From positions 9,405-73,404 of the forward strand of contig JAYYZV010000155.1 in the NCBI GenBank assembly GCA_036339975.1: a DNA stretch of 64,000 bases, given 5' to 3'. Both the position numbers and the translations under genes were made by a program. Source of the DNA: UBA830 sp036339975. Lineage in GTDB: Bacteria; Pseudomonadota; Alphaproteobacteria; MPNO01; UBA830. The notes under the pieces are model-generated. The model was not told the DNA's origin. It searched no databases and was given only the letters and a program-made list of their open reading frames with translations. Positions 63,191-64,000 of this stretch are shown here, piece by piece; the first letter of the stretch is position 1; each line of letters opens with the position of its first letter.

Positions 63191-63216
63191 AAGCCGGGCA
63201 GACCCTGCCTTTTTTG
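63191..63216 (+). terminator. Intrinsic terminator after ndk
   Basis: GGCAG (63197-63201) and CTGCC (63205-63209) form a hairpin with a 3-nt loop, followed by a run of T; an A-run precedes it. It lies about 33 bp after the ndk stop and, because both flanks are A/T rich, may also serve the convergent short gene. Confidence 0.7.
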
Positions 63217-63237
63217 CTTTCTTTTGTCTGATAAGAA

Positions 63238-63366
63238 TCAAATAAGCGTTAATGCCATCAACCCGACAATGGCGATAACTGTCACCGTACTGACAAACAG
63301 AAACTTGGCGAATCCTTCCCAGCCTTTCTGGTGGCGTTCGAATTCTTGCTCCATGTTGAGAGCCAT
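63238..63366 (-). CDS. aa3-type cytochrome c oxidase subunit IV
   Basis: This 42-residue peptide starts at the ATG at 63366, behind a perfect AAGGAGG ribosome site 8 nt upstream. It has a short charged N-terminus (MALNMEQEFERHQKGWEGF) and one membrane helix (about residues 20-41). This is the pattern of the bacterial aa3 COX subunit IV family, found in alphaproteobacteria and crystallised with the Paracoccus and Rhodobacter oxidases. Its role is unclear and it is dispensable for catalysis in known cases. It is far from any cox operon here. Confidence 0.85.
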   Translation of the reverse strand: MALNMEQEFERHQKGWEGFAKFLFVSTVTVIAIVGLMALTLI

Positions 63367-63457
63367 ATCGCGTACCTCCTTGATCGTTTATGATGTCACA
63401 ACCAGTCCCCCAATTTTATAGCGTGGATACCGCGCCGGGTGAAGCAGTTGACGCAGA

Positions 63458-64000
63458 TTACCCTCGTCCGTCGTCATCCGGGTTCAACGGTATGATGTCA
63501 GGTGCGCTTGCGTGCTCGATTTCGACCCGGTTGCCTATTACACGTGCCCTTCCGCTCGCCACCACTTTTAGTGCCAACGGGTAGCACCGATGTTCTGCTG
63601 TCAGCACCCGGGCTGCTAACGAGTCCGAGTTATCTGCAGGGTACACAGGAACCGCTGCCTGAGCGATGATTGGGCCGGCATCCATTTCGGCCCGGACAAA
63701 ATGAACGGTGCATCCAGTAAATTTCACCCCGTCCTCGAGCGCGCGTTCATGGGTATGTAAACCCTTGTAAGACGGCAGTAATGACGGATGAATATTGATC
63801 ATTCGATCATGCCAGTGGTCGACGAAGTTCTTGGTTAACAGGCGCATGAAACCGGCGAGACAGATGAGTTCAACCCCGGCATTTTCGAGTTCTACCTGCA
63901 GCGCGTCTTCAAATGGTTCGCGACCATCGAACTGGCGGTGATTTATAGTGGTGGTAGCAATGCCGGCTTTCTCCGCCCGACGCAATCCAACGACACCGGG
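63458..64000 (-). CDS. purN: Phosphoribosylglycinamide formyltransferase (5' partial)
   Basis: This purine-synthesis enzyme formylates GAR with 10-formyl-THF. The visible part (about 180 aa) has the catalytic region INIHPSLLPSYKG with the His, and VHFVRAEMDAGPIIAQ with the catalytic Asp. The frame stays open to the window edge; the N-terminal nucleotide-binding part (about 25-30 residues with the GRGSN motif) lies outside. A TTG at 63985 is not the true start. Confidence 0.95.
   Translation of the reverse strand, partial: PGVVGLRRAEKAGIATTTINHRQFDGREPFEDALQVELENAGVELICLAGFMRLLTKNFVDHWHDRMINIHPSLLPSYKGLHTHERALEDGVKFTGCTVHFVRAEMDAGPIIAQAAVPVYPADNSDSLAARVLTAEHRCYPLALKVVASGRARVIGNRVEIEHASAPDIIPLNPDDDGRG

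Noticed and set aside
63224..63421. Plus-strand 65-codon frame after ndk
   Set aside because: It is the antisense shadow of the COX IV gene, which has a perfect ribosome site and the expected membrane helix.

Overview
The window reads as a chromosomal segment of an alphaproteobacterium of moderate GC, possibly related to Rhodospirillales. Support comes from the gene order prenyl synthase / DUF2007 / TrmN6-type methylase / S49 peptidase, then glyQ-glyS-ppdK; rpsF-rpsR-DUF2232-rplI; lptF-lptG-lptD-surA-pdxA-rsmA divergent from pepA-holC; ndk near purN; and a tiny aa3-type cytochrome c oxidase subunit IV gene of the alphaproteobacterial type. The taxonomic placement is inference. No rRNA, tRNA, CRISPR array, insertion sequence or recognisable transcription factor was found.

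Layout. (1) 1-11.2 kb is housekeeping: ispB, a tRNA methylase, an S49 peptidase, glyQS, ppdK and ygfZ. It is interrupted by an AT-rich radical SAM/SPASM gene. (2) 11.2-15.9 kb is a tightly overlapping surface-glycan operon of three glycosyltransferases and an asparagine-synthase-type amidotransferase. (3) 16-42.7 kb is an accessory catabolic and transport region. It holds a flavin monooxygenase of acyl-CoA-dehydrogenase fold, a molybdenum hydroxylase resembling 4-hydroxybenzoyl-CoA reductase (hcrCAB order, with the extra 4Fe-4S loop in the B subunit), two UbiD-family decarboxylases flanking a 58-residue zinc ribbon, a PhyH dioxygenase, a TRAP transporter with a hairpin between receptor and membrane genes, four MFS carriers, a DMT carrier, an omega-amino-acid transaminase, a class A flavin monooxygenase, an APH-like kinase and a crotonase. 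(4) 42.7-54.3 kb returns to core functions: nadK, the S6-S18-L9 operon, fabD-fabG-acpP-fabF-mltG, yicC-gmk, rsmA and pdxA. (5) 54.3-64 kb carries outer-membrane assembly (surA, lptD, lptG, lptF), pepA-holC, ndk, the COX IV peptide and a purN gene cut by the window edge.

The most interesting part is region 3. The UbiD/zinc-ribbon/UbiD set recalls multi-subunit hydroxyaryl (de)carboxylases and phenylphosphate carboxylase. The nearby hcrCAB-like enzyme would act on a hydroxyaryl-CoA or related aromatic. Together with the oxygenases and carriers, this suggests a poorly described aromatic or heteroaromatic acid pathway. The substrate cannot be read from sequence, and no CoA ligase, UbiX or regulator lies in the window. 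Two very short genes (zinc ribbon at 29707-29883, COX IV at 63238-63366) are easily missed.
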